DNA of 64,000 nt, from the NCBI RefSeq assembly GCF_001999945.1, contig NZ_CP019650.1:3339001-3403000 (forward strand). The letters are read 5' to 3'. This document shows, one piece after another, positions 55,208-64,000 of the stretch. The position numbers and the translations under genes are program-made. Positions within the stretch are counted from its first letter, which is position 1. The number at the start of each line of letters is the position of its first letter. The notes under the pieces were generated by a model. That model had not been told where the DNA came from. It saw only the letters and a program-made list of their open reading frames with translations, and did no database searches. This stretch comes from Microbulbifer agarilyticus (GTDB lineage Bacteria > Pseudomonadota > Gammaproteobacteria > Pseudomonadales > Cellvibrionaceae).

Positions 55208-56791
55208 TTAATGCTCGCGGGTCGCATAGAAGCGCACGTCCGGGTAACGCTCTTCTGCAAGTTGCAGGTTAACTCGGGTCGGGGCCAGGTAAGTTAAATG
55301 CCCCGCGCCATCCACTGCCAGGTTGATACTGGCTTTGCGCTTGAAGTTCTCCAGCTCTTTGGCACTTTCACTTTCCACCCAACGCGCTGTATTCACATTC
55401 ACGTTTTCGTAGATCGCTTCCACTTTGTACTCGTCTTTCAAACGATAAGCCACCACTTCGAACTGCAGCACCCCCACAGCACCGACGATGATGTCGTTGT
55501 TATCCAGGGGGAAAAACACCTGTGTAGAGCCTTCCTCGGACAGCTGCTGCAGGCCTTTTTGCAGCTGCTTCAGCTTCAGCGGGTCTTTCAGGCGGATTCG
55601 ACGAAACAGCTCCGGCGCAAAGTTGGGGATACCGGTGAATTTCAGGGTTTCACCCTCGGAAAAGGTGTCGCCAATCTGGATAGTGCCATGGTTGTGCAAG
55701 CCGATGATATCGCCGGCAATGGCCTCCTCGACGTGGGTGCGATCACCGGCCATAAACGTAACGGCATCAGCAATTTTCACATCTTTGCCGATACGCACGT
55801 GCTTCATCTTCATACCGCGATTGTAAGTACCGGAACAAACGCGCATAAAGGCAATACGATCGCGGTGTTTGGGGTCCATGTTGGCCTGGATCTTAAACAC
55901 AAACCCACTGAACTTGCCCTCTTCCGGTTGTACCTCACGCTCAATGGTCTGGCGTGATTGCGGGCCCGGCGCCCACTCGACAAATCCGTCGAGCATTTCG
56001 CGAACGCCAAAGTTACCCAGAGCGGTCCCGAAAAATACCGGGGTCAGCTTGCCGGCGCGGTAGGCTTCCAGATCAAACTCATGGGTAGCACCACGGACAA
56101 GGTCGATTTCTTCGCGAATTTCCTCGGCATCTTCACCCAGTAGCGCAGTGGCCTCGTCGGAATCCAAGCCTTTGATCTGAATGTCTTCAGGAATGGTGTG
56201 ACCCTGCCCCTGCTGGAACACGTGAATCGTGTCCGTATACAGGTTGTACACGCCCTTGAACAGCTTGCCGGAACCTAGTGGCCAGTTAATCGGTGCCGCC
56301 TGAATATCCAGCACCTCTTCAATTTCATCCATCACTTCGATGGGATCGCGGATATCGCGATCCAGCTTGTTGATGAACGACAGGATCGGTGTGGTCCGCA
56401 GACGACATACGTTCATCAGCTTGATGGTGCGATCCTCGACACCCTTGGCGCCATCAATCACCATCAGCGCCGAATCCACCGCGGTCAGTACGCGATAGGT
56501 ATCTTCGGAGAAGTCTTCGTGCCCCGGGGTGTCCAGCAGGTTTACCACGCGCTCCTTGTAGGGAAACTGCATGACTGACGAGGTTACGGAGATACCCCGC
56601 TCCTGCTCCATGGTCATCCAGTCCGAGCGCGCGTGGGGCCCTTTCTTGCCCTTGACGGAACCCGCAAGCTGAATCGCGTTTCCGAACAACAGCAACTTCT
56701 CGGTCACGGTAGTCTTACCGGCGTCCGGGTGAGAAATAATCGCGAAGGTACGGCGGCCGTTAATGCCCGCCGGAGATGAGGATTGACCCAT
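55208..56791 (-). CDS. prfC: Peptide chain release factor 3
   Basis: 527-residue translational GTPase that recycles RF1 and RF2 after termination. ATG 56791 ([16 protein letters not shown]) is chosen over an upstream frame start because the G1 motif then lies at the normal distance: [30 protein letters not shown] and [12 protein letters not shown] are the other GTPase motifs. Length matches Escherichia coli RF3 (529). C-terminal domain III ends [12 protein letters not shown]. Unusually for a core gene it sits next to lipid enzymes. Confidence 0.97.
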   Translation of the reverse strand: MGQSSSPAGINGRRTFAIISHPDAGKTTVTEKLLLFGNAIQLAGSVKGKKGPHARSDWMTMEQERGISVTSSVMQFPYKERVVNLLDTPGHEDFSEDTYRVLTAVDSALMVIDGAKGVEDRTIKLMNVCRLRTTPILSFINKLDRDIRDPIEVMDEIEEVLDIQAAPINWPLGSGKLFKGVYNLYTDTIHVFQQGQGHTIPEDIQIKGLDSDEATALLGEDAEEIREEIDLVRGATHEFDLEAYRAGKLTPVFFGTALGNFGVREMLDGFVEWAPGPQSRQTIEREVQPEEGKFSGFVFKIQANMDPKHRDRIAFMRVCSGTYNRGMKMKHVRIGKDVKIADAVTFMAGDRTHVEEAIAGDIIGLHNHGTIQIGDTFSEGETLKFTGIPNFAPELFRRIRLKDPLKLKQLQKGLQQLSEEGSTQVFFPLDNNDIIVGAVGVLQFEVVAYRLKDEYKVEAIYENVNVNTARWVESESAKELENFKRKASINLAVDGAGHLTYLAPTRVNLQLAEERYPDVRFYATREH

Positions 56792-56957
56792 AATGCAAAC
56801 AATCGAACTGGATAAAAAACAGTCGGGCATTATACACGTCGGCACACATCTCTGGGGCTGTTAGACTGCAAAAACCCAACCAGTCTCACGCCGGGCAAAC
56901 CGGACTCTCCGAGGACTTCTGGTCAAGCGCCCTCGATATTACCGACAGAGATGAACA

Positions 56958-58733
56958 ATGAGTCAAGAAAACTTGCAGGCCCTGCAGCGGGCCTTGGTAG
57001 AGCAGCAGGTTCAGGGATTTCTGGTACCCCGCTGCGACGAGTATCAAAATGAGTATGTGCCGGCTGCAGACGAGCGTCTGGCCTGGCTCACTGGCTTTGA
57101 CGGGTCCGCCGGTCTTGCCGCCCTCGCTCACACGCACACGGCACTGTTTGTCGATGGCCGCTACACGCTGCAGGCGCAGCAACAGATCGGGGACCAACCC
57201 ATCGAACAACAGAGCCTCGCCACAGCCGACATCGCTAACTGGCTCTGTAACGCCCTTGAGTCCGGCGACACCCTCGGCTTCGACCCGCGCCTGCATACGG
57301 AGCCCGGGCTTGCCCCCCTCAAGCAACGTTTGAATGAGCAGGGTATTGAGCTGCGCGCGCTGGATACCAATCCAATAGACCAGATCTGGCCGGACCGCCC
57401 TGCCCCTCCCAGTGGCGCGGCACTGCCACACCCGCAAATCTTCACCGGTGAAGACTCCCAGAGCAAACGTCAGCGAATTGCCGAGGAACTCAAGCAGAGA
57501 CAGCAGCAGGCTCTGTGGCTCGCTAACCCGGAAGTCTGCGCCTGGCTGTTCAATATCCGGGGAAGCGATATCCCGCACTTGCCGGTCGCGCTGAGCATGG
57601 GGTTCCTGTACCAGGATGGTTCCGCCACGCTGTATCTCGCCGCCGACGCCAACAGCGAGGCCCTGCAAAAGCACCTCGGCAGTGATATCGAGGTGGTGCA
57701 TGACAAAGACAGTTTGTTCAGCGCAGCCGAACGGCAGCACGCTCAAAGCGTTTGGGCGGACCCGCAGCTGACCAATTGCTGGACTCTGCAGCAGTTGCGC
57801 GCACGTGACATTCAGATTCAGTTTTCACGGGATCCGATTACCGCCGCCAAAGCCCGCAAAAACGCCACCGAGCTGGAAGGCAGCCGCGCGGCGCACGTGC
57901 GCGACGGTGCTGCGCTATGTGAATTTCTCGCGGCACTACCGGAAGCGGTAATCCAACAGAATTTTGGCGAGATGGAAGCAGTTCAGTTGCTGCGCAGCAA
58001 ACGTGAGCAGCGTGAAGGCTTTACCGACGACAGCTTTGATTCCATCTCCGGCTATCGCAGCAATGGCGCCATCGTTCACTATCGAGTCACCCCGGAGTCG
58101 AGCCTGCCGATGGCGGCAGAAGGAATCTACCTTATCGATTCCGGCGGCCAATACCCGGACGGCACCACCGACGTCACGCGTACCGTGGCTCTGGGGGCCC
58201 CTTCTGAGTCCGCGCGCGATCACTTCACCCGTGTGCTCAAGGGGCATATCGCCATCGCCACATTGAAGTTTCCCGCAGGTACCTGCGGCGAACAGATCGA
58301 TGCATTCGCGCGCAAGTCGCTGTGGGATGCAGGGCTCGACTACGCCCACGGCACCGGCCATGGGGTTGGCAGTTTCCTGAGTGTGCACGAAGGACCACAG
58401 AGAATTGGCAAGGTCACCACCAACGTGGCTTTAGAGGCGGGCATGATTGTCTCCAACGAGCCGGGCTTTTATCTGACCGGCGAATACGGTATTCGCATCG
58501 AAAACCTGATTTTCGTTAAAGAGCGCGAAGGCTTCCCGGGATTCCTGGAGTTTGAAGATTTAACTCTGGCGCCCATCGATCGCCAACTGATTAATGCGGA
58601 TCTGCTGAGTGACGCGGAGTTGCTGTGGCTGAATGACTACCACGATAAGGTGCGCACGACCCTTGCCAATGCAGTCGACGAGCATACTCGAGACTGGCTG
58701 ACCGAGGCCACAGCGCCTATTACCAAGGAATAA
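56958..58733 (+). CDS. Aminopeptidase P-family (M24) protein
   Basis: 591-residue cytoplasmic Xaa-Pro aminopeptidase type, which removes an N-terminal residue before proline. It has two N-terminal creatinase-like domains (FLVPRCDEYQNEYVPAADER near 20; the second near 155-300) and the pita-bread catalytic domain from about 310. Metal ligands are in LIDSGGQYPDGTTDVTRTVA (Asp, Asp), AHGTGHGVGSFLSVHEGP (His) and SNEPGFYLTGEYGIRIEN (Glu, Glu). The long type with two extra domains matches eukaryote-like APP1 rather than PepP. ATG 56958 is the start, divergent from prfC. Confidence 0.93.
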   Translation: MSQENLQALQRALVEQQVQGFLVPRCDEYQNEYVPAADERLAWLTGFDGSAGLAALAHTHTALFVDGRYTLQAQQQIGDQPIEQQSLATADIANWLCNALESGDTLGFDPRLHTEPGLAPLKQRLNEQGIELRALDTNPIDQIWPDRPAPPSGAALPHPQIFTGEDSQSKRQRIAEELKQRQQQALWLANPEVCAWLFNIRGSDIPHLPVALSMGFLYQDGSATLYLAADANSEALQKHLGSDIEVVHDKDSLFSAAERQHAQSVWADPQLTNCWTLQQLRARDIQIQFSRDPITAAKARKNATELEGSRAAHVRDGAALCEFLAALPEAVIQQNFGEMEAVQLLRSKREQREGFTDDSFDSISGYRSNGAIVHYRVTPESSLPMAAEGIYLIDSGGQYPDGTTDVTRTVALGAPSESARDHFTRVLKGHIAIATLKFPAGTCGEQIDAFARKSLWDAGLDYAHGTGHGVGSFLSVHEGPQRIGKVTTNVALEAGMIVSNEPGFYLTGEYGIRIENLIFVKEREGFPGFLEFEDLTLAPIDRQLINADLLSDAELLWLNDYHDKVRTTLANAVDEHTRDWLTEATAPITKE

Positions 58734-58750
58734 AACACGCTTGTTTGGTA

Positions 58751-58777
58751 GCAGTGCTGCTTATGTGGCAGCACCGC
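58751..58777. terminator. Hairpin between two convergent genes
   Basis: GCAGTGCTGC and GCAGCACCGC (one wobble) around TTATGTG, between the aminopeptidase gene and the MATE gene. No T tract, so only a weak terminator. Confidence 0.4.
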
Positions 58778-58780
58778 TGC

Positions 58781-60151
58781 TCAACCGAGCGCCGCAGGCG
58801 CATCCTTGGCATATTGCCGCAAATGTTTGCGCAGCCACCACCAGGCGACTAGCCCCAGGACCAAATTGGATAACAGCGTTGCCAGAAACAGTCCGCTGAT
58901 ACCCCAGATCTGATTCCCCAGCCAGGCCAAGGGCAGATAAACCCCCAGTACCCGCAGGAACGAAATCATGGTCGCAGGGAGTGGGTGTCCAAGGCCGTTA
59001 AATGCGGCGTTCGCAGACATCACAAAACCATAGCCCGCATAGCTAAACGGCACCAGATACAGATAGGCCGTGGCCACATCGAGTACTTGCGGGGAATCAC
59101 TGAACAGCCCCGCGATCGGCCCACCTACCAACCACAGCAACAGGCCGAGCACCACACCAAACACCAGGCAGAATCGCGTAAGTACCAACACCGTTTCATC
59201 CAAGCGCTGCAATTTTCCGGCGCCAGCATTCTGCCCCATAAACGGCCCGACTACAGATGACAGGGCGTAAAAGACAATCAAGGCCAACGGCTCAATGCGC
59301 AGCGCAATTCCGAGCCCCGCCACCGCATCTGCGCCATGGGCGGCGACCAGCGCCACTACCACACCACCGGACATGGGAATGATGACGTTGGTCGCGATCG
59401 CTGGCAGTCCGATGTGCAGCAAACTGGACCAGGAATCTTTCAGCACGGCCCAGTTCGCGGTCGGCATGGCGAGCAAGTGCTCACGTCGCGCGAGAATATA
59501 CATCGCAACAAAAAAGCTAACCCCGCGAGATATGACCGTCGCCAACGCGGCGCCCTGCAACTCGAGACGCGGGAAGCCAAGCAGCCCGAAAATCAGCAAC
59601 GGATCCAGGATCAGGTTAAACAGCGCAACCCCGAGCATGATGCGACCGGTCACGGAGCTATTGCCGATGCCGCGCAGAGCAGACAGGGCGACCATGGGCA
59701 CTACGGCAAACACCGCACCGACATACCAGGGCACCATGTAGTCGGTAATCAGTGGCAGCAGGCGCTCTTCAGCCCCCAGTAGCCGAAATAGAGGCTCTAT
59801 GGTGAGTAGCCCGGCAATACTCACGACCAGCGCGATCAGTATGGCCAGCACGGTGGCGTCGGTAACCAGGCGGCGTACCCGCTGCATATCTCCGGCACCG
59901 TAGGCACGTGCGACCACCGAAGACATTCCCGCACCGAGACCAATAGCCAGCGCATTGATCACCATCACCACCGGGAAGGTAAAGCTCATTGCCGCGAGGG
60001 GTCCATCTCCGAGCTGGGCAACAAAATAGGTGTCCACCACGTTAAATGACATGGTCGCAAGAATGCCCCAGACCATCGGCAAGGCGAGTCGACGCAAGTG
60101 CGCTGCGACAGAACCTTCAAGCAACGAAGGCTGTGATGTATGGGATGGCAT
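58781..60151 (-). CDS. MATE-family multidrug/toxin exporter
   Basis: 456-residue membrane protein with twelve helices of the MATE fold, exporting organic cations with Na+ or H+ exchange. ATG 60151 is preferred to a TTG six codons upstream. Landmarks are the N-terminal MVWGILATMSFNVVDTYFVAQLGDGPLAAMS (given here as MVWGILATMSFNVVDTYF and VAQLGDGPLAAMS), LALIVFYALSSVVGPFMGQN and GVYLPLAWLGNQIW. It lies at the far end of the leuA-holD-rimI run, 101 bp after rimI, and may be read with them. Confidence 0.92.
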   Translation of the reverse strand: MPSHTSQPSLLEGSVAAHLRRLALPMVWGILATMSFNVVDTYFVAQLGDGPLAAMSFTFPVVMVINALAIGLGAGMSSVVARAYGAGDMQRVRRLVTDATVLAILIALVVSIAGLLTIEPLFRLLGAEERLLPLITDYMVPWYVGAVFAVVPMVALSALRGIGNSSVTGRIMLGVALFNLILDPLLIFGLLGFPRLELQGAALATVISRGVSFFVAMYILARREHLLAMPTANWAVLKDSWSSLLHIGLPAIATNVIIPMSGGVVVALVAAHGADAVAGLGIALRIEPLALIVFYALSSVVGPFMGQNAGAGKLQRLDETVLVLTRFCLVFGVVLGLLLWLVGGPIAGLFSDSPQVLDVATAYLYLVPFSYAGYGFVMSANAAFNGLGHPLPATMISFLRVLGVYLPLAWLGNQIWGISGLFLATLLSNLVLGLVAWWWLRKHLRQYAKDAPAALG

Positions 60152-60252
60152 GCTGATTCCGGACTTCAAGCAGGGAAATAGTGTGGTGATATATCCGCGG
60201 TCAACAGGGTAGATACCGCACCGCGCTCAACGTCATACGTATATACGTGGGC

Positions 60253-60759
60253 TTACAATATCAGACTCATTAAGAGCGCGTCTTCACGCGTACCATCGGA
60301 TTTTGGATAGTAATTTTTTCGCCGCCCATCTTCAGAAAAGCCCAGCTTGTGATAGAGGGCGCGCGCGGAGCGGTTGGATGCCCGCACCTCCAGTAAGACC
60401 CGGGCAACGTCATCGGGGCATTGGGCGAGAACACGCTGTAAAAGCTGGGTTCCCACACCCCGGTTTTGCCATTCAGGTGCAACAGCCACATCGAAAACTT
60501 CAATCTCATCAAACAAACGACTCGTTACACAGCAGGCAACGAGGCCCGATAGCGGCTCATCCACGACCTCCGGAACCCGGAGTACCCAGCAGCGATGGCC
60601 GCTACTCAGGCTATCCCGGTATTGCTGGGCGCTCCAGGGGTGACTGTGCGCACCGCGAGCCAGTATCGCAAGCGCATCGCAGTCCCCCTCTTCCGCACGT
60701 ACAAATGTGAGGTCAGCAACACTGAAACCAGAGGAAGGTGAGAAGGATGAGGAGTTCAA
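60253..60759 (-). CDS. rimI: Ribosomal protein S18 N-alpha-acetyltransferase
   Basis: GNAT acetyltransferase that acetylates the N-terminus of ribosomal protein S18. TTG 60759 is chosen as start: GGAAG lies 7 bp upstream and the product is about 168 residues, near the usual 148-160. An upstream TTG at 60855 would overlap holD by 49 bp. The acetyl-CoA motif is VAPEWQNRGVGTQLLQRVL, followed by LLEVRASNRSARALYHKLGF and the RRKNYYP segment typical of RimI. holD precedes it by 47 bp, the usual gammaproteobacterial pair. Confidence 0.9.
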   Translation of the reverse strand: MNSSSFSPSSGFSVADLTFVRAEEGDCDALAILARGAHSHPWSAQQYRDSLSSGHRCWVLRVPEVVDEPLSGLVACCVTSRLFDEIEVFDVAVAPEWQNRGVGTQLLQRVLAQCPDDVARVLLEVRASNRSARALYHKLGFSEDGRRKNYYPKSDGTREDALLMSLIL

Positions 60760-60806
60760 AGGCCAGCTTCCATGATCAACTTGCGCGGGGCAAGCGATAA
60801 GGTAGG

Positions 60807-61595
60807 TTATTGGCTGCGGGTCTGCTCGGGATAGAGTTTGCGCAGTAACTGCCAAACATCCCGTTTGCGCGCGGGCTCCGTCAGCAGCTCGGTAAGACTT
60901 GGCAGGGCCACAACCGAAGTGCCACCCCAGTCCGCTATCGAATCATCCAGGGAAACCGGCGCACAGAAGGACTGTGCTTGCTCGCCCATCAACCAGATGG
61001 ACTTAACCGATTTCCGCGCACAAGCCGCTTCCAGCCAGCTGCGACAGGTTTCGCGCGCATCACTGACGCCTGCGGCCATGGCAAAAGGGTTTTCAGCCAG
61101 CGGCCACTTTAATTTGTCACGCTGGGAGGGTAGCTGGTGCCAGCCCAAAGCCCGCGCGATATTGCCAAACAGGGATTCCACTGGCAGAGCACTACCCGGT
61201 TCACGGCTGTCCACGGCCAGTAACTCTTCGCCGAGCCACCAGCAACTGAGAATAAACGGGGCCACCGGCTTTTCTGGAGCCGCCACCGGAGCAGATTGCA
61301 CCTGTGGTTCCGGCGACTTGGTTTCGGCGGTAATACTGCCGATTACCCGCTCGACCTCCATAGGTGCAGGCGCGGTTGGCTTCGCCGGCACCTCGGGTCG
61401 CGGGTCGACACTGGCTCCGACGGCCTGCATGAGTGCCGCTGCCGAAGCAGGTTGTTCGCCTTCGCCTGCTCCCGCCGAATCCGGCGGGGGCAAAACAGCC
61501 TGGACGGGTTGCGGAGCCAGAGGCAGACAGAACCTGGGCATATAGCTGGTCACACCCAGCGCCGTCAGGTATTCGGTCCGTTGTAGCTCGTTCAC
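60807..61595 (-). CDS. holD: DNA polymerase III psi-subunit-like protein (long form)
   Basis: 262 residues. N- and C-terminal segments match the psi subunit, which joins the clamp loader to SSB through chi: RTEYLTALGVTSYMPRFCLP aligns with the Escherichia coli LGITQW segment, and ALPSLTELLTEPARKRDVWQ with its ASPALTDLRANPTARAALWQ end. Between them is a Pro/Ala-rich insert (about 30-110) as in pseudomonads, where psi is nearly twice as long. The gene order leuA, holD, rimI with 20 bp after leuA supports the call. The symbol rests on these short matches and the rimI neighbour. Confidence 0.8.
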   Translation of the reverse strand: MNELQRTEYLTALGVTSYMPRFCLPLAPQPVQAVLPPPDSAGAGEGEQPASAAALMQAVGASVDPRPEVPAKPTAPAPMEVERVIGSITAETKSPEPQVQSAPVAAPEKPVAPFILSCWWLGEELLAVDSREPGSALPVESLFGNIARALGWHQLPSQRDKLKWPLAENPFAMAAGVSDARETCRSWLEAACARKSVKSIWLMGEQAQSFCAPVSLDDSIADWGGTSVVALPSLTELLTEPARKRDVWQLLRKLYPEQTRSQ

Positions 61596-61615
61596 TCTGA
61601 TCTCCGCTTGTCCGC

Positions 61616-63151
61616 TCAGACGCCTTCCGGCTTTCTGCTTTTACTGGCGAGCAAGTTTAACGCATCCAGATACGCTTTGGCGGAAGCAACCAAAATATCG
61701 GTATCCGCACCTACACCGTTCACCAACTTGCCGTCACGCTCAAGGCGCACCGTCACACTGCCCTGGGAATCGGTACCCTGGGTTACGGCGTTTACGGAAT
61801 ACAGTTTCAGGTCTGCATTGCTGCCCACCACAGATTCAATGGCCTTGAAGGTCGCATCTACCGGGCCACTGCCCTCTGCATTGCAAGAGCGGTTTTCACC
61901 GTCGATCTTCAATTCCAGCTGCGCCTGTGGGTTACTGCCACTTTTACTGCGCACCTCAAGGTCGACCAGCTGGTAATGCTCAACTGGCTCGGCAGCACCA
62001 GAAATCAACGACTGCAGATCTTCGTCAAAGATCTCGTGTTTCTTGTCTGCCAGATCTTTGAAGCGCTGGAACAGCACATTAAATTCTGCCGAATCGGCAA
62101 AGGTCACACCCAGCTCTTCGTAGCGCGCTTTAACCGCGGCACGACCGGAGTGCTTGCCCAGCACCAAACGGTTCTGTCCCCAGCCCACATCTTCCGCACG
62201 CATGATTTCGTAGGTTTCCCGGTGCTTGAGTACACCGTCCTGGTGGATACCGGATTCGTGCGCAAACGCATTTGCACCAACGATGGCTTTGTTCGGCTGT
62301 ACCGGGAAGCCGGTGATGGAAGAAACCAGGCGGGAAGTAGGCACAATGTGGCTTGTATCGATGCGGGTTTCCACCGGGTACAGATCCTGACGGGTACGCA
62401 CCGCCATCACGATTTCCTCAAGCGAGGCGTTACCCGCACGCTCACCCAAACCGTTGATGGTACATTCCACCTGACGCACACCATTCATTACCGCGGAGAG
62501 GGAGTTGGCCACCGCCAACCCCAGGTCATTGTGACAATGGGTGGAAAAAATTGCCTTGTCCGAGTTCGGCACATTCTCAATCACGCGCTTGAACATAGCA
62601 CCGTACTCACCGGGCTCACCGTAGCCAACCGTATCGGGAATATTGATGGTGCCAGCCCCCGCCTTGATCACCTCTTCGATGATGCGGTACATAAAGTCCG
62701 GCTCTGAGCGGCTGCCATCCTCCAGAGAAAACTCGACGTCATCGGTAAACTGGCGTGCGGTCTTTACCGCCTCAACCGCCTGACGCAATACATCCTCGGG
62801 CTCCATTTGAAGTTTGTACTTCATATGGATCGGGGAAGTTGCAATAAAGGTATGGATACGCGACGCATTGGCGTTTTTAAGCGCCTCTCCCGCGCGCAGG
62901 ATGTCGGGCCCTACGGCACGCGCGAGGCTGCATACGCGAGAGTCCTTGACGGTTTCCGCAACGGCCTGCACGGCTTCGAAATCGCCCTGGCTGGCAATAG
63001 CAAAGCCAGCTTCAATCACATCGACACGCATGCGCTCGAGCATGGTCGCGATGCGGATCTTTTCTTCTTTGGTCATAGATGCGCCGGGGCTCTGTTCGCC
63101 ATCGCGCAAGGTGGTATCAAAAATGACTAATTTATCTTTATTAGAGTTCAT
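61616..63151 (-). CDS. leuA: 2-isopropylmalate synthase
   Basis: 511-residue first enzyme of leucine biosynthesis: acetyl-CoA plus 2-oxoisovalerate. ATG 63151 ([18 protein letters not shown]) is chosen; AGGAGA lies about 11 bp upstream. Catalytic motifs are [14 protein letters not shown] near 13, [19 protein letters not shown] near 205 (metal His pair) and [19 protein letters not shown] near 235. The C-terminal LeuA regulatory domain starts near 390 and senses leucine. The GPx gene lies upstream on the same strand and a Leu-rich leader peptide lies between. Confidence 0.96.
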   Translation of the reverse strand: MNSNKDKLVIFDTTLRDGEQSPGASMTKEEKIRIATMLERMRVDVIEAGFAIASQGDFEAVQAVAETVKDSRVCSLARAVGPDILRAGEALKNANASRIHTFIATSPIHMKYKLQMEPEDVLRQAVEAVKTARQFTDDVEFSLEDGSRSEPDFMYRIIEEVIKAGAGTINIPDTVGYGEPGEYGAMFKRVIENVPNSDKAIFSTHCHNDLGLAVANSLSAVMNGVRQVECTINGLGERAGNASLEEIVMAVRTRQDLYPVETRIDTSHIVPTSRLVSSITGFPVQPNKAIVGANAFAHESGIHQDGVLKHRETYEIMRAEDVGWGQNRLVLGKHSGRAAVKARYEELGVTFADSAEFNVLFQRFKDLADKKHEIFDEDLQSLISGAAEPVEHYQLVDLEVRSKSGSNPQAQLELKIDGENRSCNAEGSGPVDATFKAIESVVGSNADLKLYSVNAVTQGTDSQGSVTVRLERDGKLVNGVGADTDILVASAKAYLDALNLLASKSRKPEGV

Positions 63152-63257
63152 GAGGGCTCTTCTCCTAGTCTGGCCCGAGGCTAAACAGCGCAATTGTCGC
63201 TGTCTACGCGCTACTCAAATTAAGTACGGAATTCTGTTGAGACGTGTGGGGGTAAAA

Positions 63258-63326
63258 TTATATGCCGCAGCGCGGCAGTCGTAGCGGGCTAGCTAGTAGT
63301 AGAAGGGCAGCGGTGGTATTTGCCAT
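63258..63326 (-). CDS. leuL: Leu-rich leader peptide of a putative leuA attenuator
   Basis: 22-codon frame 107 bp upstream of leuA. After ATG-GCA-AAT-ACC-ACC it reads four leucines in a row, then ASPLRL (LLLLASPLRL), so six of 22 residues are Leu. Four of those codons are CTA, which looks rare in this GC-rich genome. Just after them a GCCGC-GCT-GCGGC hairpin could pause the polymerase. A second hairpin (ACAGCG/CGCTGT) follows, then GGGC-GCCC arms that enclose the AGGAGA of leuA. This fits transcription attenuation or ribosome-site masking by leucyl-tRNA supply. No strong ribosome site precedes the ATG. Confidence 0.65.
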   Translation of the reverse strand: MANTTAALLLLASPLRLPRCGI

Positions 63327-63524
63327 ATCGGCACAGAGGTGGAACTTGTTGGCATTGGCACCGGTGCATACCGAGGTTTGACACCTCGCGACCGTCACTT
63401 TCGACTGGACTCTGTCCATGGATTGTTTGCGAAACATGGCTGCATCATATTCCTGATTAAAAACCTAGCTTGTGTAACCCGGCGCCCACAGCAACCTAAA
63501 TGCTTATTTGCACCGGGAAACAGG

Positions 63525-63554
63525 ACTATAAGCTTCAATCAAGCCGCAGATCAA
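63525..63554 (-). promoter_or_regulatory. Candidate sigma-70 promoter of leuL-leuA
   Basis: On the minus strand TTGATC is 18 bp from TATAGT, about 200 bp upstream of the leader peptide and beyond the glutathione peroxidase stop. The spacer is acceptable; the match is moderate. The rest of the 63327-63707 interval shows nothing else. Confidence 0.35.
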
Positions 63555-63707
63555 CAGCCATCCTACCAATCTGTAAATTAGGGCAGATCAAAACAACAAA
63601 TAACTCGATAAATGATCCATAGACGGATAACCATCCTAGTATGGGATTATTCGCCTATGCATATTGCCTGATGCGGCAGTGACACCCATCGCACTCCAGG
63701 CAGACGC

Positions 63708-64000
63708 TTATAACAGCTTTTCGATATCAGCCGCGATCGCCGCCGGCTTATCTTTAGGAGCAAAGCGGTTAACCACTTCACCGTCGCGGTTGACCAAGAA
63801 CTTGGTGAAATTCCATTTGATACCCTCAGTACCCAGGATACCCGGAGCCGCCTGCTTCAGGTGGGTAAACAGAGGGTGGGCATTTGTCCCATTAACATCC
63901 AATTTTGAGTAAACCGGAAAACTGACACCGAAGTTGAGTGAGCAGAATTCCTGGATTTCGCTGTCCGAGCCCGGCTCTTGCTGGCCAAACTGATTACACG
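63708..64000 (-). CDS. Glutathione peroxidase-family protein, 5' part outside window
   Basis: The last 97 or so residues of a thiol/glutathione peroxidase that reduces hydroperoxides. The window edge cuts the gene. The first visible residues are CNQFGQQEPGSDSEI, the family motif that follows the peroxidatic site; then FCSLNFGVSFPVYSKLDVN and GIKWNFTKFLVNRDGEVV with the catalytic Trp. The in-frame TTG at 63902 is internal. The catalytic Cys or Sec lies outside the window, so selenium use cannot be judged. Confidence 0.9.
   Translation of the reverse strand, partial: CNQFGQQEPGSDSEIQEFCSLNFGVSFPVYSKLDVNGTNAHPLFTHLKQAAPGILGTEGIKWNFTKFLVNRDGEVVNRFAPKDKPAAIAADIEKLL

Overview
The window reads as chromosomal DNA of a marine gammaproteobacterium. 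I infer the Cellvibrionales, Microbulbifer-like, from the Rsx/Rnf order B-C-D-G-E, a heme tryptophan dioxygenase, an AlgP-like Lys/Ala-rich protein, a PlsC-fused MFS transporter and the many envelope lipoproteins. No rRNA, tRNA, prophage, insertion sequence or CRISPR array was seen.

Layout. 1-5184: Rnf/Rsx electron-transport operon, entering with a truncated rsxB and ending at a strong hairpin. 5758-12639: a TetR regulator, a lytic transglycosylase with two solute-binding-like domains, a two-gene unit of a diheme cytochrome lipoprotein and a beta-helix lipoprotein, and a Yip1 membrane protein. 13077-14141: ilvE. 14988-31009: thirteen same-strand genes forming an unusual envelope system, the most interesting part of the window. 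31168-40604: glpQ, a DISM-GGDEF protein, a crotonase, kynA, an orphan exbD, mgsA, a small conserved protein, a membrane redoxin and an AlgP-like protein followed by a perfect 62-bp palindrome. 40647-46018: an RND efflux pair and a cyclic-nucleotide-binding protein. 46440-58733: a chalcone-isomerase-like/TonB fusion, an M13 peptidase, an MFS-PlsC fusion, tpx, an M28 peptidase, an acyltransferase pair, prfC and an M24 aminopeptidase. 58781-64000: on the minus strand, a glutathione peroxidase cut by the window end, a leucine-rich leader peptide, leuA, holD, rimI and a MATE transporter.

The 14988-31009 cluster encodes a MotA/TolQ/ExbB-type channel subunit, two von Willebrand A proteins, a degenerate Hsp70/actin-fold protein with an FHA-like tail, single-pass TPR and PEGA-SUMF1 proteins, a TPR protein with a TonB-like C-terminus, four lipoproteins, a small exported protein and an M48 lipoprotein protease. 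Each VWA protein has an N-terminal helix with an aspartate placed as in ExbD/TolR/MotB. The simplest reading is a proton-motive-force-driven trans-envelope machine in which VWA proteins take the place of ExbD or MotB. This is an inference from sequence. I do not know a described system with this gene set, but I could not search for one.

Other points of interest are a probable leucine attenuator before leuA, the chalcone-isomerase-like/TonB fusion, and several palindromic or repeated candidate operators. Starts were chosen from Shine-Dalgarno spacing, signal peptides and overlaps. Family names come from motif recognition without database searches.
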